Positions 17,665 through 27,197 are shown, counted from the stretch's first letter. The stretch: 52,611 nt of DNA from Lysobacter antibioticus HS124 (GCF_000336385.2 NZ_HG424534.1:10326-62936); one strand, 5' to 3'. A program made the numbers and translations. The notes: generated by a model not told the origin, from the sequence alone.

Positions 17665-18294
17665 TCAGCCCGCGCCCTTCTCCTGCGCCTTGCCCAGGTA
17701 GAACATCGACGCGCACAGGCCCACGCCCTGCGACGTCGCCGCCGGCAGGTCGCTGCCCTGCAGCGCGATCAGCTTGATCACGTCGCCGGTGGCCTCGCTG
17801 ACCTTGGCCAGAGCGATGAAGCCGGTCGGGGTGGTGCCGCAGTAGGCATTCGCCGGGGCCTTCTCCGGCGGCTTCTGCTCGATCACCCGGCGCAACTCGA
17901 TCGCCTGGCTGGCCTCGACTTGCATGATCGCGCCGTAAGTCTCGCCGGCCGCGTACTGATCGCCGCCGCGCACCAGGGCGACGCGTTCGGTCTTGTACAG
18001 CGCGCCGTTCTCGCCCTTGAGCTCGAGATCGTCGATGGTCAGTTTGCCGGTCATGGCTTCGGCCAGCGGATTGCCGGGCTCGAAAGTGCCCAGCGCGACC
18101 GGGGTCAGCACCGGCGGCGAAGCGCGCGTGCCCGGATCGGCGGCCGGATCGGGCACCGTCTGCGGTGCCGGCGGCGGCGCTGCGGTGGTTTCCTGCGGGG
18201 CGGCAGTGTTGACCGGCGCGCTCTGGTTGCAGGCGGCGATCGCCATGACGGCGAACGCCAATGCGGACAGGGCGGGAAGCGAGCGTCGGTTCAT
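17665..18294 (-). CDS. Lipoprotein of unknown function
   Basis: 209 residues. The signal MNRRSLPALSALAFAVMAIAAC ends in a lipobox-like AIAAC, so the protein is probably lipidated. A Pro/Ala/Thr-rich linker (about 23-65) precedes a compact domain with GTFEPGNPLAEAMTGKLTIDDLELKGENG, YAAGETYGAIMQVEASQAIELRR, NAYCGTTPTGFIALAKV and QGVGLCASMFYLGKAQ. Two Cys residues in the domain (YCGTTP, GLCASM) may pair. No known family was recognised. The 125 bp upstream of the start are unusually AT-rich around 18440-18480 and may hold its promoter. Confidence 0.75.
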   Translation of the reverse strand: MNRRSLPALSALAFAVMAIAACNQSAPVNTAAPQETTAAPPPAPQTVPDPAADPGTRASPPVLTPVALGTFEPGNPLAEAMTGKLTIDDLELKGENGALYKTERVALVRGGDQYAAGETYGAIMQVEASQAIELRRVIEQKPPEKAPANAYCGTTPTGFIALAKVSEATGDVIKLIALQGSDLPAATSQGVGLCASMFYLGKAQEKGAG

Positions 18295-18483
18295 CGAAAA
18301 TCCTCGTTCTGATGCAAGCGCGGGCGCCTGCCATGCGCAGATCGCCCGCTCGCGGCGCGTCGTCGGGGGAGGCCGGCGCGAAGGCGCAGGCGCGACACGA
18401 ACGCGCAGCCTAACCGTTCGCCCGGCGTGGCCGGGTTAATAGTTTGTAAGAAACGGTAAAAGTTGCGAAATCCGTCTAAACCG

Positions 18484-19224
18484 TCAAGCTGCGGCGTCGT
18501 GCAACGGCTGCAGCTGCGGATCCAGGGCGACGCGCTCGTCGAAGACGAAGCAGCGGCCGTCGTAATGGCGTCCGCCGACCTGCTCGAAATAGCCCAGGAT
18601 GCCGCCGTCGAGCTGGAGCAGATTGTCCATGCCGTCGGCGCGCAGCCACAGCGCGGCCTTCTCGCAGCGGATGCCGCCGGTGCAGAAGCTGACCACGGTC
18701 GCATCGGCGAGCGCCTCGCGATGCGGCGCCAGCGCCTCGGGCAGTTCGGTGAAGTTGTCGATCGGCAGGGTCAGGGCGTCGGCGAAACTGCCGTAGCCGA
18801 CTTCTTCGCGATTGCGCGTGTCCAGCAGCACCACCGGCCGGCCGGTGTCGTCGCGGCCGGCGTCGAGCCAGCGCGCCAGGGTCTGCGGCGACACCGTCGG
18901 CGCGCGTTCGCGCAGCGGCGAAGCGCCGTCGCGCCGGAACGCGATGATCTCACGCTTGAGCTTGACCTTGAGCCGGGCGAACGGCATGCCCCGGCTGCGG
19001 CTGTACTTGACGATCAGATCGGCGAAACGCGGATCGGCGCGCAACTCGCCCAGCAAGTCTTCGATCGCCTGCGCGGCGCCGGCCAGGAACAGGTTGATGC
19101 CCTCGCCCGCGACCAGCGCGGTGCCGCGCAATTGCAACGCTTCGGCGCGTTCGCGCAGACGCGCGGCCAGGGCCGGCGGGTCGGCGATGGCGACGAAGTG
19201 ATAGGCGGCGATATTGACGATCAT
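18484..19224 (-). CDS. trhO: TrhO/YceA-type rhodanese, tRNA uridine(34) hydroxylase
   Basis: 246 residues. The N-terminal UPF0176 acylphosphatase-like domain (YHFVAIADPPALAARLRERAEALQLRGTALVAGEGINLFLAG) is followed by a rhodanese domain (about 115-220) with VVLLDTRNREEVGYGSFADALTLPI and the active loop CTGGIRCEKA (nucleophile about C181). The family makes 5-hydroxyuridine at position 34 of tRNA in an oxygen-dependent reaction. E. coli TrhO is about 350 residues; this one lacks the C-terminal Cys-rich extension, as in other short xanthomonad forms. It ends in FVFDERVALDPQL, a family landmark. Confidence 0.9.
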   Translation of the reverse strand: MIVNIAAYHFVAIADPPALAARLRERAEALQLRGTALVAGEGINLFLAGAAQAIEDLLGELRADPRFADLIVKYSRSRGMPFARLKVKLKREIIAFRRDGASPLRERAPTVSPQTLARWLDAGRDDTGRPVVLLDTRNREEVGYGSFADALTLPIDNFTELPEALAPHREALADATVVSFCTGGIRCEKAALWLRADGMDNLLQLDGGILGYFEQVGGRHYDGRCFVFDERVALDPQLQPLHDAAA

Positions 19225-19485
19225 CGGCCCATTCTACCTTGCGCGCCGAATCCGCCCCGGCGGCGCGCCCGCCGGGCCGTCTTTGCCGAATCGGGCGCCG
19301 GTCCGCGCAGCCGATCCGCGAGGCTCGCATGTTCCGGCTGGGCCGAAGCTGAACGTCGCGAGAACCTTCTGCGGCATCCCCGGTCGGACTTAGGGCATGG
19401 CCGCAACGCGAATGCGCGGACCGTGCGAGAAGCCGCCGCAGGGGCGGCGGCTTCGCCCTCTCACTGCGCCAAAGGAGGCGTCTGC

Positions 19486-19797
19486 ATGAAGGTTCAGCTC
19501 AACACCGACCACCACCTGCGCGGCGACGAATCGCTCGCCCAACACGTCGAAGGCGTGGTCGATCACAGCCTGGGTCGCTATCGCGACCAGGTCACCCGGG
19601 TCGAAGTGCATCTGCGCGACGTCAACGGCGCCAAGGCCGGCGGCGGCGACAAGCACTGCACCATCGAAGCCCGCCTCGAAGGCCGGCCGCCAGTGGCCGC
19701 GACCGAGGATGCCGACACCATGCGCGCGGCCATCAGCGGCGCGGCCCGCAAGCTGCAGCGCGTGCTCGACAGTTCGCTGGGCCGCCTGAGCGCGTAA
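19486..19797 (+). CDS. HPF/RaiA-family ribosome-associated protein
   Basis: 103 residues. A strong ribosome binding site (AAAGGAGG) lies 8-14 bp before the ATG. The beta-alpha-beta-beta-beta-alpha pattern of ribosome hibernation factors is visible: VQLNTDHHLRGDESLAQHVEGVVDHSLGRYRDQVTRVEVHLRD, DKHCTIEARLEGRPPVAATEDADTMRAAISGAARKLQRVLDSSLG. It differs from classical HPF by a longer N terminus (DHHLRGDESL) and a Lys/Gly insertion (NGAKAGGGDKH), so it belongs to the atypical HPF/RaiA-like group rather than the rpoN-linked hpf. Predicted to bind the small subunit during stress. Confidence 0.83.
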   Translation: MKVQLNTDHHLRGDESLAQHVEGVVDHSLGRYRDQVTRVEVHLRDVNGAKAGGGDKHCTIEARLEGRPPVAATEDADTMRAAISGAARKLQRVLDSSLGRLSA

Positions 19798-19951
19798 GCG
19801 CCGCCTCCCTGCCCGTCACGTTCCGCACGCCTGGCCGGACCTTGCCGGGCGCTGCGGCCCCGGCGACCGCGAACCGGTCGTCCCTCCGGCACGCCCGTAC
19901 TGCGGGCGCGCCTTTCTCTTGCCGGCACGCCCTGCGGCGCCGCGCCGGCCC

Positions 19952-20620
19952 TCAGCGCTTGGTGGTGATGGCCCGGCGCAGGTTGTTGCGCGCCGCCGCG
20001 TCGTAGCGCCGGTGGTAGTGGTCGCTGAGGAAGATCCGCTCGCGCTTGAGCAGCCCTTTGAGAAAACGCCGGCGATTGAGCCGGAACAACGGCCCCGGCA
20101 CGTGGCCGCGGTACTCCGAGGCGATGCCGCGGTCGTAGGCGTCGAACGCCGCCGGCTCGGCGCCGAGGATGGCCATGTCGCCGTCGAGGAACAGCCGGGT
20201 TTCCTCGTCCACGTCCTCGCGCGCGATCGCGCCGTGGCGCGCGGTCAATTCGATCAGTTCGGCGACGCGATCGGCGTCGATCCCGGCCAGGGGCAGCCAA
20301 CGCGCGATGTGCTCGCGCGCCAACTGCGCCGACCGCGCCTCGTTGTCGCGCCGGCCGGCCTGGTAGACCGCATCGTGGTACAGCACCGCCAATGCGACCT
20401 CCATCGGCTGCCGCCAGCCCGGGCCGGCGGCGACATCGGCGTAGTGGCCCAGCACTTCGGCGACATGGCCGAGGTTGTGATAGGCCCGCGGCGGAGTCGC
20501 ATAGGCCGACTCCAGCGCCATGCGCAGCTCGTCGGGCAGGCTCAACGGCAGCTGCGCCAGCGCCGCTGCGGACAATCGCGCAGGCACGCGTTCGACGGAA
20601 GGCGGAACGGGATCGGGCAT
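19952..20620 (-). CDS. HD-domain metal-dependent phosphohydrolase-like protein
   Basis: 222 residues from the ATG at 20620; the longer open frame upstream lacks family sequence. The HD signature appears as YHNLGHVAEVLGHYAD (first His pair), LAVLYHDAVYQAGRRDNEARSAQLA (the HD itself) and LDGDMAILG (distal Asp). The C terminus (FLKGLLKRERIFLSDHYHRRYDAAARNNLRRAI) is basic. Database relatives carry misleading names such as NMDA receptor subunit; the real activity is probably hydrolysis of a nucleotide or other phosphomonoester. No partner gene is evident nearby; the next leftward gene upstream is the large adhesin. Confidence 0.85.
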   Translation of the reverse strand: MPDPVPPSVERVPARLSAAALAQLPLSLPDELRMALESAYATPPRAYHNLGHVAEVLGHYADVAAGPGWRQPMEVALAVLYHDAVYQAGRRDNEARSAQLAREHIARWLPLAGIDADRVAELIELTARHGAIAREDVDEETRLFLDGDMAILGAEPAAFDAYDRGIASEYRGHVPGPLFRLNRRRFLKGLLKRERIFLSDHYHRRYDAAARNNLRRAITTKR

Positions 20621-20741
20621 TGCGGCGACCGCACGACGGAACGGAGCCCCATCTTGGCATTTCGGCGACCGCCGCGCGCGCCCTCCCCCGCGCATCGTCC
20701 TTGCGGCGGCGGACGCGGCCTGGGCCGCGCCCGCCCCGATC

Positions 20742-23700
20742 TCAGTACTTCTTCTCGAAGTTGATCAGGACGCTGTGGTCGTCGTCGTTGCCGCTGCCGA
20801 ACAGGCCGCGGTATTCGAAGCGCAGCGCCCAGTCGCGCTCGCCCTGCAGCACAGCGCCGAGGCCGAACACGTAGCGATTGCGGTCCAGGCCGACGACGCG
20901 CGCGCGGTAGAACGGTCCGCCGAGCATGTCGGCATAGCTCATCGTCGCGATGCTGTCGTCCTCGAAGTCGTGCTGGTACTCCAACAGCACCCGCGGCGAC
21001 AAGCGCCCCCAGCTCATGTCGTAACGGTAGTCGATGCGCAGACCCAGGCTGGTGGTGGTGGTGTCGACGTCCTGGTCGCGATAGCGCAGCGCGTACAGCG
21101 GATCGCCGTGCTCGGTGTAGCCGTGCAGGCGCGCACGGGCGATGTCCAGGCGCGCGTACGGGGTCACCCGCAGGCGGTCGCGCTGGTGCTCGAAGCCGGC
21201 CGAGACCGAACCGAACCACTGCTTGCCGTCGCGCGAACCGCTTACCGTGCCGCCGGTGTCGGTAACGTAGCGGCGGGTGTCGAACGAGAGCCACTGGTAG
21301 CCGAGCAGGCCGTCGAGATAGAAGGTCTTGCCCGGGTGATAGCTGGCGTAGCCGACCAGGCTGTAGCTTTCGGCCTCGCTGCGGCTGCCTCGCTGGCCGA
21401 CGTCGGTGTCGTCGCGGCCGTAGCCGACGCCGCCGCCGAGGGCGAAGGCGTCGCTGAGGCGCACGTCGGCGCCGGCGCTGATGCCGCTGGTCTCGAAATC
21501 GAACCCGGCCGAGCCGCTGCGTCCGTCGCGGTTGCCGCTGTTGATCGTGCCGCCGGTCCACAGGCCGTAGCGGGTGCCGCTGCCGGCCACCGGCGCCGGC
21601 TCGGCCAGCGCCGCGCTGTCGTCGCCCAACAGCGGCTGACGGCAATCGCTGCCCGGAGTGCGGCGCGCTTCGTCGCGGCAGCGCGAGTCGATCGAGAAGC
21701 TCAGCCCGTTGTCGAAGCGGGCGCCGTTCTCGCCGCCTTCGTGCAGGCCCTCCATGCGCCGCTGGAAGTTGCCGATCTGGCTGTTGGCGAAACGCCGCGC
21801 CGCCGAGGTCTGCGCGCCGAGCAGGCCGAGCACTTCGGCGTCCTTGGACGGATCGCTGCGCGGCGCGACTTCTATCTCGATCGCCGCCGCCGAGGTCGCA
21901 TGCGCGTTGCTGATGGTGAAGCTGGCCACGGCCACGCCGGCGTAACCGATCACCGGCGTGTAGCGCAGTTGGAACCCGCCGCCGGAGCCGACGATGGCCG
22001 CCGTACCCGAACCGGCCGGGGTCAGCGAGACCAGATGGGCCGCGGTGAACGGGCCGCCGCGCGCGCCGGTGGTCAGCTCGACCACGACCGTTGCGCCCGC
22101 GACCGTGCGCACCCGCCGCGACACCGCCACCGGCACCGCGTTGACGGTGATGGTCGAGGTGATCGGCGCGGACGGGCCGAAGGCGTTGTTGAGCGTGTAG
22201 GTCAGAGCGATCGCGCCGGCGGTGTCGGCGGCGGGGGTGTAGACGATGCGCGTGCCGTCGACCGTCGCCGTGCCCGAGCTCGGCGGCGCCAACAGGGTCA
22301 CGCCGGTGAACGGGCTTCCGCTCGCGCCGGTCGCCGCATCGATGGTCACCGCCGTGGTCGACAGCGTGGTCGCGGTCTGCGGCTGGCCGACCGGAACCGG
22401 CAGCGCCGCGACCGTCACGGTCACGGTCGCCGGCGCCGAGGTGCCGCCCGGACCGGTCGCGGTGTAGGTGAAACTGTCGCTGCCGAAATAGTTGGCGGCC
22501 GGCGTGTAGACCACGGCGGTGCCGCTAACCGCGGCGCTGCCGTGGCTCGGGGGCGTCGCCACCGCGATCGAGGCGATGATGCCGGTGTCGTTGGCGACCA
22601 CATCGATGGTCGCCGGGACGTTGGCCAAGGTGCTGGCGCTGTCGTCGACCGCGACCGGCACCGCGTCGGCGACGACGATGCTGTAGCCGATGGTGCGGTT
22701 GTAGCCGGCATCGTCGGTCGAGCGCACGGTGAAGCTGTAGTTGCCGGCCAGCACCGGCGTGCCGCTCAGCGTGCCGGCCGAGGAGAACGCGATTCCGACC
22801 GGCAGCGCGCCGGACACGATCGAGTAAGTGTACGGCGCGATGCCGCCGCTGCTGCTCAGGCTCTGGCTGTAGGCGCTGCCGACCACTCCGTTCGGCAAGG
22901 TCGACGGCGAGATCACCACCGTCGCCGGGTCGATGCGCAGGGTCCGCACCACGCTCGCGTTCTGGCCGTTGGCGTCGGTGGCGCGCACGGTCAGGCTGAA
23001 ATTGCCGTCGCTGCGCGGCACGCCGGACAGCGCGCCGGCCGAGCTGAAGCTCATCCCGATCGGCAGCGAGCCGGCCAACAGCGAGTAGCTGTACGGCGCG
23101 ACGCCGCCGCTGGCGCTGAAGTTCTCGCTGTAGGCGGTGCCGGCGGTGCCGTCGGGCAGGCTCGGCGGGTCGATGGTGATGCTCGGCGCGCCGACCTGGA
23201 TCACGTAGTTCTGGTCGATCGAGAACGGCGCGCCGGTACCGGTGCTGGAATCGGTGGCGCGGACGGTCAGCGAATAGCTGCCCGGCACGGTCGGGGTGCC
23301 GCTGAGCACGCCGGCCGAGCTGAAGCTCACGCCGACCGGGAGCGAACCGGCCGTCAGCGAGTACGAGTACGCCGGGGTACCGCCGCTGGCGCTGAAATTC
23401 ACCGTGGTGGCGACGCCGTACGGCATCGATACCGTGCCGGCGGACGGGGTCATGCTCAGCGTCGGCGCGCCGACCGTGAGGGTGAACGATTCCGACTTCG
23501 TCGACGGCCCGTCGCCGGTGCTGCTGTCGGTGGCCTGGACGTTGACGGTGAAGCTGCCGGCCTGGGCGGGCGTGCCGCTGACGGTCAGGCTGTCGCTGCC
23601 GGTGGCGGTCAGGCTCAGGCCCGTCGGCAGTCCGCTGGCGCTGTAGCTGGCGTAAGGCGCGGTACCGCCGCTCCAGGTGAAGCCGACGCTGTAGCCGGCG

Positions 23701-25766
23701 CCGACCTGGGCATTCAACGAACCCGTCGGGGTGACCGTGATCGTCGGCGGAGCGACGACGATCGAGACCGTCGCCGGCGCCGAGGTGCCGACGCCGTTGG
23801 TGGCGGTGTAGGTGAAGCTGTCGGCGCCGTAATAGCCGGCCGTCGGCTGGTACGTGATCGAGGCGCCGCTGGCGATCGCGGTGCCGTGCGCCGGGGCGCT
23901 GCCGATCGCGACCGAGGTCGGCGTGCCGCCGGTGATCGACAAGGCGATCGGGGTGGCTCCGGCGTTGTAGGCGACGGAGGCCGAGACCGGGTTGGCGATC
24001 GGCGCGATGTCGGCGATCTGCAGCGTATAGCCGCGCGGCGCCGAGTTGTATGGTCCCGAGCCGGTGCTGGAGTCGGTCGCGACGACGGCGAAATTGAAGG
24101 TGCCCGGCGCAGTCGGCGTGCCGCTGAGGTTGCCGGTGCTGGCCGACAGGGTCACGCCCGGCGGCAGCGAGCCGGCCGTCAAGGCATAGGTATAGGGCGA
24201 GGTGCCGCCGCTGGCCGGGTTGAGGGCGGCGCTGTAGGCCGCACCCAGCGTGCCGTTGGCCAGAGTGGTTGCCGGCAGGGTCACCGTCGCCGGATTGATG
24301 GTGAAGATGTAAGCGCGCGAGCCGGTGTAGGGTGCGCCGGCGCCGGTGCTCTGGTCGGCGGCGATGATCATGAAATTGAACGACCCGCCCGCGGTCGGCG
24401 TGCCCGACAGAACGCCGCCGGCGCTGATGTTCAAGCCCGGCGGCAAAGCGCCCGGCGGTGCCGAGAACGTGTAGCTGCCGTTGCCGCCGCTGGCGCTCAG
24501 GGTCTGGCTGTAAGCCACCCCGACCGTGGCTGCCGGCAGGACCGGCGGATCGACGTTGATGTTCGGCGCCGCCACGACCAGGCTGTAGGCGCGGCTGCCG
24601 ACGAAGCTGTTGGCGTCGGTGGCACTGACGGTGAAGTTGAAGGTTCCCACCGCGGTCGGCGTGCCGCTGAGATCGCCGCCCGTAGACAGGGTCAGGCCCG
24701 CCGGCAGACTACCGGCGGTGACCGCGAACGTGTACGGCCCGGTGCCGCCGGTAGCGCTGAGGGATTGGCTGTAAGCGACCGCGGAGGTCGCATTGGACAA
24801 CGTCGGCGGGCTGACGACGATGGTCGGCGCCGCCGCGACGGTGACGGTGTACAGGCGGCTGCCGATGTTCTGCGAAGCGTCCTGCGCGGTACTGTCGTCG
24901 TCTGACAGGATGCGGAAGGTGTAGGTGCCGGTTGTAGTGGGCGTGCCGCTGATCACGCCACCGGCGCTCAAACTTAATCCCGGCGGCAGCGAATCGGGTT
25001 CGGCCTGCACTGAATAGCTGTAAGGCGCCACGCCACCGCTGCTGGCGAGGGCGGTGTTGTATGCAACACCGACAGCCATAGCTGGCAGCGTAGCGGGTGA
25101 AATCGTCGGCACGACCGTGGGAACAGCGATGCTGTAACTTTTGACAGTGCTCAACGGTGTCGGCGTGCTCGAATCGGTCACCGTAATCGAAACCGAGAAA
25201 GTACCGCGTTGCGTCGGCGTACCGCTGAAAGTACCGGACGCAAAACTCAGCCCAGTCGGCAAGGTTCCGCTCGTTTGGACGAAGGTATAAGGGTCCGTGC
25301 CGCCGCTGGCGGCCATAGTGGCATTGAATGGCTGTCCAAGGACCGGCGAAATGGTCGCCGGGGTGACGGTAATCGGCGACGTCGGCGCGCTGATGTTCAC
25401 GTTGACGGTGACAAAGCCGCCTATGCCATCCCGGAAAACAAAGCTGTCGCTTGTCGCTGTATTTCCGTTGTGTGTGTAGGTAACGAGTTGGGCAAGCGGA
25501 TCGGTCGATGCCACGCCATGAGTCGGAGGCGTGGCGATATTACCGATACCGCTGTCATCGGGACCGTCGCAGGCACCGGCGTCTAGGACATGAGTTCCTC
25601 CGTTCGCGACGGAGATCGTGAACGTAGTGCAGTAGATGCCGGCCGTTGCCCAGCCGGACCACAGCAACGACACCGCCAAAAGCATCAAAACAGCGCCGCA
25701 GCGCTGAAGCCGCCTCAAACCGCGCAAATGATGCGAGTTCGCGCCATGCATGCCATGCCCAACCAT
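20742..25766 (-). CDS. Giant Ig-repeat autotransporter/adhesin
   Basis: About 1,674 residues if the ATG at 25766 is used (25751 is an alternative). A signal peptide ends near SGWATAG. Residues about 45-125 form a first Ig-like module. Residues about 130-1030 hold nine He_PIG-type Ig repeats, each with a PYTFxxxxGxLPxGLxL core and an SGTPT-x-x-GxF border, interrupted by one Big_9-type module at about 586-673. Three further Big_9-like modules reach about 1295. A linker with ARRFANSQIGNFQRRMEGLHEG leads to a C-terminal autotransporter beta-barrel (about 1393-1674) ending in FEKKY with a terminal aromatic. It would be a surface-displayed fibre passed out by its own barrel. No protease motif was found. 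The 5' end has lower GC than the rest. Confidence 0.88.
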   Translation of the reverse strand: MVGHGMHGANSHHLRGLRRLQRCGAVLMLLAVSLLWSGWATAGIYCTTFTISVANGGTHVLDAGACDGPDDSGIGNIATPPTHGVASTDPLAQLVTYTHNGNTATSDSFVFRDGIGGFVTVNVNISAPTSPITVTPATISPVLGQPFNATMAASGGTDPYTFVQTSGTLPTGLSFASGTFSGTPTQRGTFSVSITVTDSSTPTPLSTVKSYSIAVPTVVPTISPATLPAMAVGVAYNTALASSGGVAPYSYSVQAEPDSLPPGLSLSAGGVISGTPTTTGTYTFRILSDDDSTAQDASQNIGSRLYTVTVAAAPTIVVSPPTLSNATSAVAYSQSLSATGGTGPYTFAVTAGSLPAGLTLSTGGDLSGTPTAVGTFNFTVSATDANSFVGSRAYSLVVAAPNINVDPPVLPAATVGVAYSQTLSASGGNGSYTFSAPPGALPPGLNISAGGVLSGTPTAGGSFNFMIIAADQSTGAGAPYTGSRAYIFTINPATVTLPATTLANGTLGAAYSAALNPASGGTSPYTYALTAGSLPPGVTLSASTGNLSGTPTAPGTFNFAVVATDSSTGSGPYNSAPRGYTLQIADIAPIANPVSASVAYNAGATPIALSITGGTPTSVAIGSAPAHGTAIASGASITYQPTAGYYGADSFTYTATNGVGTSAPATVSIVVAPPTITVTPTGSLNAQVGAGYSVGFTWSGGTAPYASYSASGLPTGLSLTATGSDSLTVSGTPAQAGSFTVNVQATDSSTGDGPSTKSESFTLTVGAPTLSMTPSAGTVSMPYGVATTVNFSASGGTPAYSYSLTAGSLPVGVSFSSAGVLSGTPTVPGSYSLTVRATDSSTGTGAPFSIDQNYVIQVGAPSITIDPPSLPDGTAGTAYSENFSASGGVAPYSYSLLAGSLPIGMSFSSAGALSGVPRSDGNFSLTVRATDANGQNASVVRTLRIDPATVVISPSTLPNGVVGSAYSQSLSSSGGIAPYTYSIVSGALPVGIAFSSAGTLSGTPVLAGNYSFTVRSTDDAGYNRTIGYSIVVADAVPVAVDDSASTLANVPATIDVVANDTGIIASIAVATPPSHGSAAVSGTAVVYTPAANYFGSDSFTYTATGPGGTSAPATVTVTVAALPVPVGQPQTATTLSTTAVTIDAATGASGSPFTGVTLLAPPSSGTATVDGTRIVYTPAADTAGAIALTYTLNNAFGPSAPITSTITVNAVPVAVSRRVRTVAGATVVVELTTGARGGPFTAAHLVSLTPAGSGTAAIVGSGGGFQLRYTPVIGYAGVAVASFTISNAHATSAAAIEIEVAPRSDPSKDAEVLGLLGAQTSAARRFANSQIGNFQRRMEGLHEGGENGARFDNGLSFSIDSRCRDEARRTPGSDCRQPLLGDDSAALAEPAPVAGSGTRYGLWTGGTINSGNRDGRSGSAGFDFETSGISAGADVRLSDAFALGGGVGYGRDDTDVGQRGSRSEAESYSLVGYASYHPGKTFYLDGLLGYQWLSFDTRRYVTDTGGTVSGSRDGKQWFGSVSAGFEHQRDRLRVTPYARLDIARARLHGYTEHGDPLYALRYRDQDVDTTTTSLGLRIDYRYDMSWGRLSPRVLLEYQHDFEDDSIATMSYADMLGGPFYRARVVGLDRNRYVFGLGAVLQGERDWALRFEYRGLFGSGNDDDHSVLINFEKKY

Positions 25767-26071
25767 AGTCCAGCCCCCCGCCCCGGCCTTGGTGCGATTC
25801 CTCGCCCCCAACTGCCGAAGCTCCGCTTTGCCAAATCCGGCTTTTGCGCGCCCGTCTTGCCTGGACGACGCCCCTTTCTCGACCAGTTACGCAATTCGAC
25901 GGAAAAAGCGGCCGCCTTTGCCCCGACTTTGCGTTAAGCCAAGTCATGGCGCGTATGCGCCATGGCGGCTCCGGTCGGTTGTCGCCACCGTCGCTCGACG
26001 GGCGAGCCGGCCGCGATCCGTTCCGCAATCCGACCCGAAAACGGTTCGGACGCCATCCTCCGGGGGAAGAG
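25767..26071. other. Divergent regulatory gap between adhesin and tail-collar genes
   Basis: 305 bp between two outward starts. It is less GC-rich near 25890-25945, as expected of promoters, and holds the perfect palindrome listed separately at 25945-25964. No gene was recognised. Confidence 0.55.
25945..25964. promoter_or_regulatory. Perfect 8-bp-arm palindrome, operator candidate
   Basis: CATGGCGC-GTAT-GCGCCATG. It lies 107 bp upstream of the first tail-collar start and 180 bp upstream of the adhesin start, in the shared divergent region. The arms are perfect and the spacer is 4 bp, the shape of a dimeric-regulator operator. The regulator is unknown. Confidence 0.45.
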
Positions 26072-26602
26072 ATGACAGAAGTATTCTTGGGACAAATCAT
26101 CATGGGGGGATTCAACTTCCCTCCGAAAGGCTTCGCCTTCTGCAACGGGCAGTTGCTGGCGATCGCTCAAAACCAGGCCTTGTTCTCGCTGCTGGGGACG
26201 CAGTACGGAGGCAACGGCCAGACCAATTTCGCCCTGCCCAACCTGCAGGGGCGAACGCCGGTGGGCTTCGGCAATTCGGTCGATCCGGGTTGGAACCCCT
26301 CTCCTTACAACATCGGCGAAACCGGCGGCGTCGAGAACGTCACCCTGCTCAGTACGCAGTTGCCGACCCACACTCACGGACTGGTCGGTACCAGCGGCGC
26401 CGCAGACGTGCGCACCGCCCGCAACAATTACTACGCCAAGTCTACCCTCGACATGTACGCGCTCACCAACGGCCCGCAAGTAGCGTTGTCGCAGGCCACG
26501 CTGGGTCCACAAGGCAACACCCAGCCTCACACGAACGTGCAGCCCTACCTCGCTATCAATTTCTGCATCGCTCTGGTCGGCATCTACCCGTCGCGCAACT
26601 GA
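26072..26602 (+). CDS. Phage-tail-collar (MdpB-like) protein, copy 1
   Basis: 176 residues. The start at 26072 follows GGGGGAAGAG. The N-terminal collar domain has the family pattern: FLGQIIMGGFNFPPKGFAFCNGQLLAI, QNQALFSLLGTQYGGNGQTNFALPNLQGRTPVGFGN, GGVENVTLLSTQLPTHTHG. After a variable middle region it closes with NTQPHTNVQPYLAINFCIALVGIYPSRN, the sequence typical of microcystin-dependent-protein MdpB relatives. These are tail-fibre-like proteins found outside prophages; function unknown. First of three tandem paralogues and divergent from the giant adhesin. Confidence 0.9.
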   Translation: MTEVFLGQIIMGGFNFPPKGFAFCNGQLLAIAQNQALFSLLGTQYGGNGQTNFALPNLQGRTPVGFGNSVDPGWNPSPYNIGETGGVENVTLLSTQLPTHTHGLVGTSGAADVRTARNNYYAKSTLDMYALTNGPQVALSQATLGPQGNTQPHTNVQPYLAINFCIALVGIYPSRN

Positions 26603-26666
26603 CGCACCGGTCCACGCGCCGGCCCGTCCGGCTTTCTTTCAGCATCCGCGTTACGGAGTCCACACC

Positions 26667-27197
26667 ATGAGCGAACCTTACGTCGGCGAGATCCGCATGT
26701 TCGGATTCGGCCGGGTACCCACCGGCTGGTTTGCCTGCGACGGCAGCCTCTACCCGATCTCCCAGTACGAGACCTTGTTCGTCCTGCTCGGCACCACCTA
26801 CGGCGGCGACGGCGTGTCCACCTTCGCCGTACCCGATCTGCGCGGCCGCGTGCCGGTGCATTTCGGCAACGGCCCGGGCTTGAGCCCCTATGTCATCGGC
26901 CAGCGCAGCGGCGTCGAAAGCGTCACCCTGGTTTCGGGCCAGATGCCGCAACACACTCACACGGTGGTGGCGACCACACTGCTTTCCACCGTCAAGCAGC
27001 CTGGATCGACGGTGGAGTTGGGGGCCCTGAGCGGCGACACGATGTATCTGACCGATATCACCGGCCTGCCGCCGGTCCCGCAGGCAGCTGCCGCGGTGAC
27101 GCCGGCCGGCGGCACCCAGCCGCACGACAACCTCATGCCCACCCTTACGGTGCAGTTCTGCATCGCCTGGGCCGGCATCTACCCGTCGCAGACTTGA
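26667..27197 (+). CDS. Phage-tail-collar (MdpB-like) protein, copy 2
   Basis: 176 residues. Same architecture as its neighbours but the most divergent: VGEIRMFGFGRVPTGWFACDGSLYPISQYETLFVLLGTTYGGDGVSTFAVPDLRGRVPVHFGNG, then SGVESVTLVSGQMPQHTHTVVA, a variable stretch (VKQPGSTVELGALSGDTMYLTD) and QPHDNLMPTLTVQFCIAWAGIYPSQT. The substitution of CNG by CDG and NLQGR by DLRGR matches one subtype of the family. It starts 64 bp after copy 1 and is followed at 46 bp by copy 3, so the three are probably one operon. Confidence 0.9.
   Translation: MSEPYVGEIRMFGFGRVPTGWFACDGSLYPISQYETLFVLLGTTYGGDGVSTFAVPDLRGRVPVHFGNGPGLSPYVIGQRSGVESVTLVSGQMPQHTHTVVATTLLSTVKQPGSTVELGALSGDTMYLTDITGLPPVPQAAAAVTPAGGTQPHDNLMPTLTVQFCIAWAGIYPSQT

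Noticed and set aside
20520-24905. A 4.4-kb open frame on the + strand opposite the adhesin gene
   Set aside because: Caused by GC-rich repetitive codons of the real minus-strand gene; the protein is Arg/Ala/Gly-rich with no domain, and the minus frame has signal peptide, repeats and beta-barrel.
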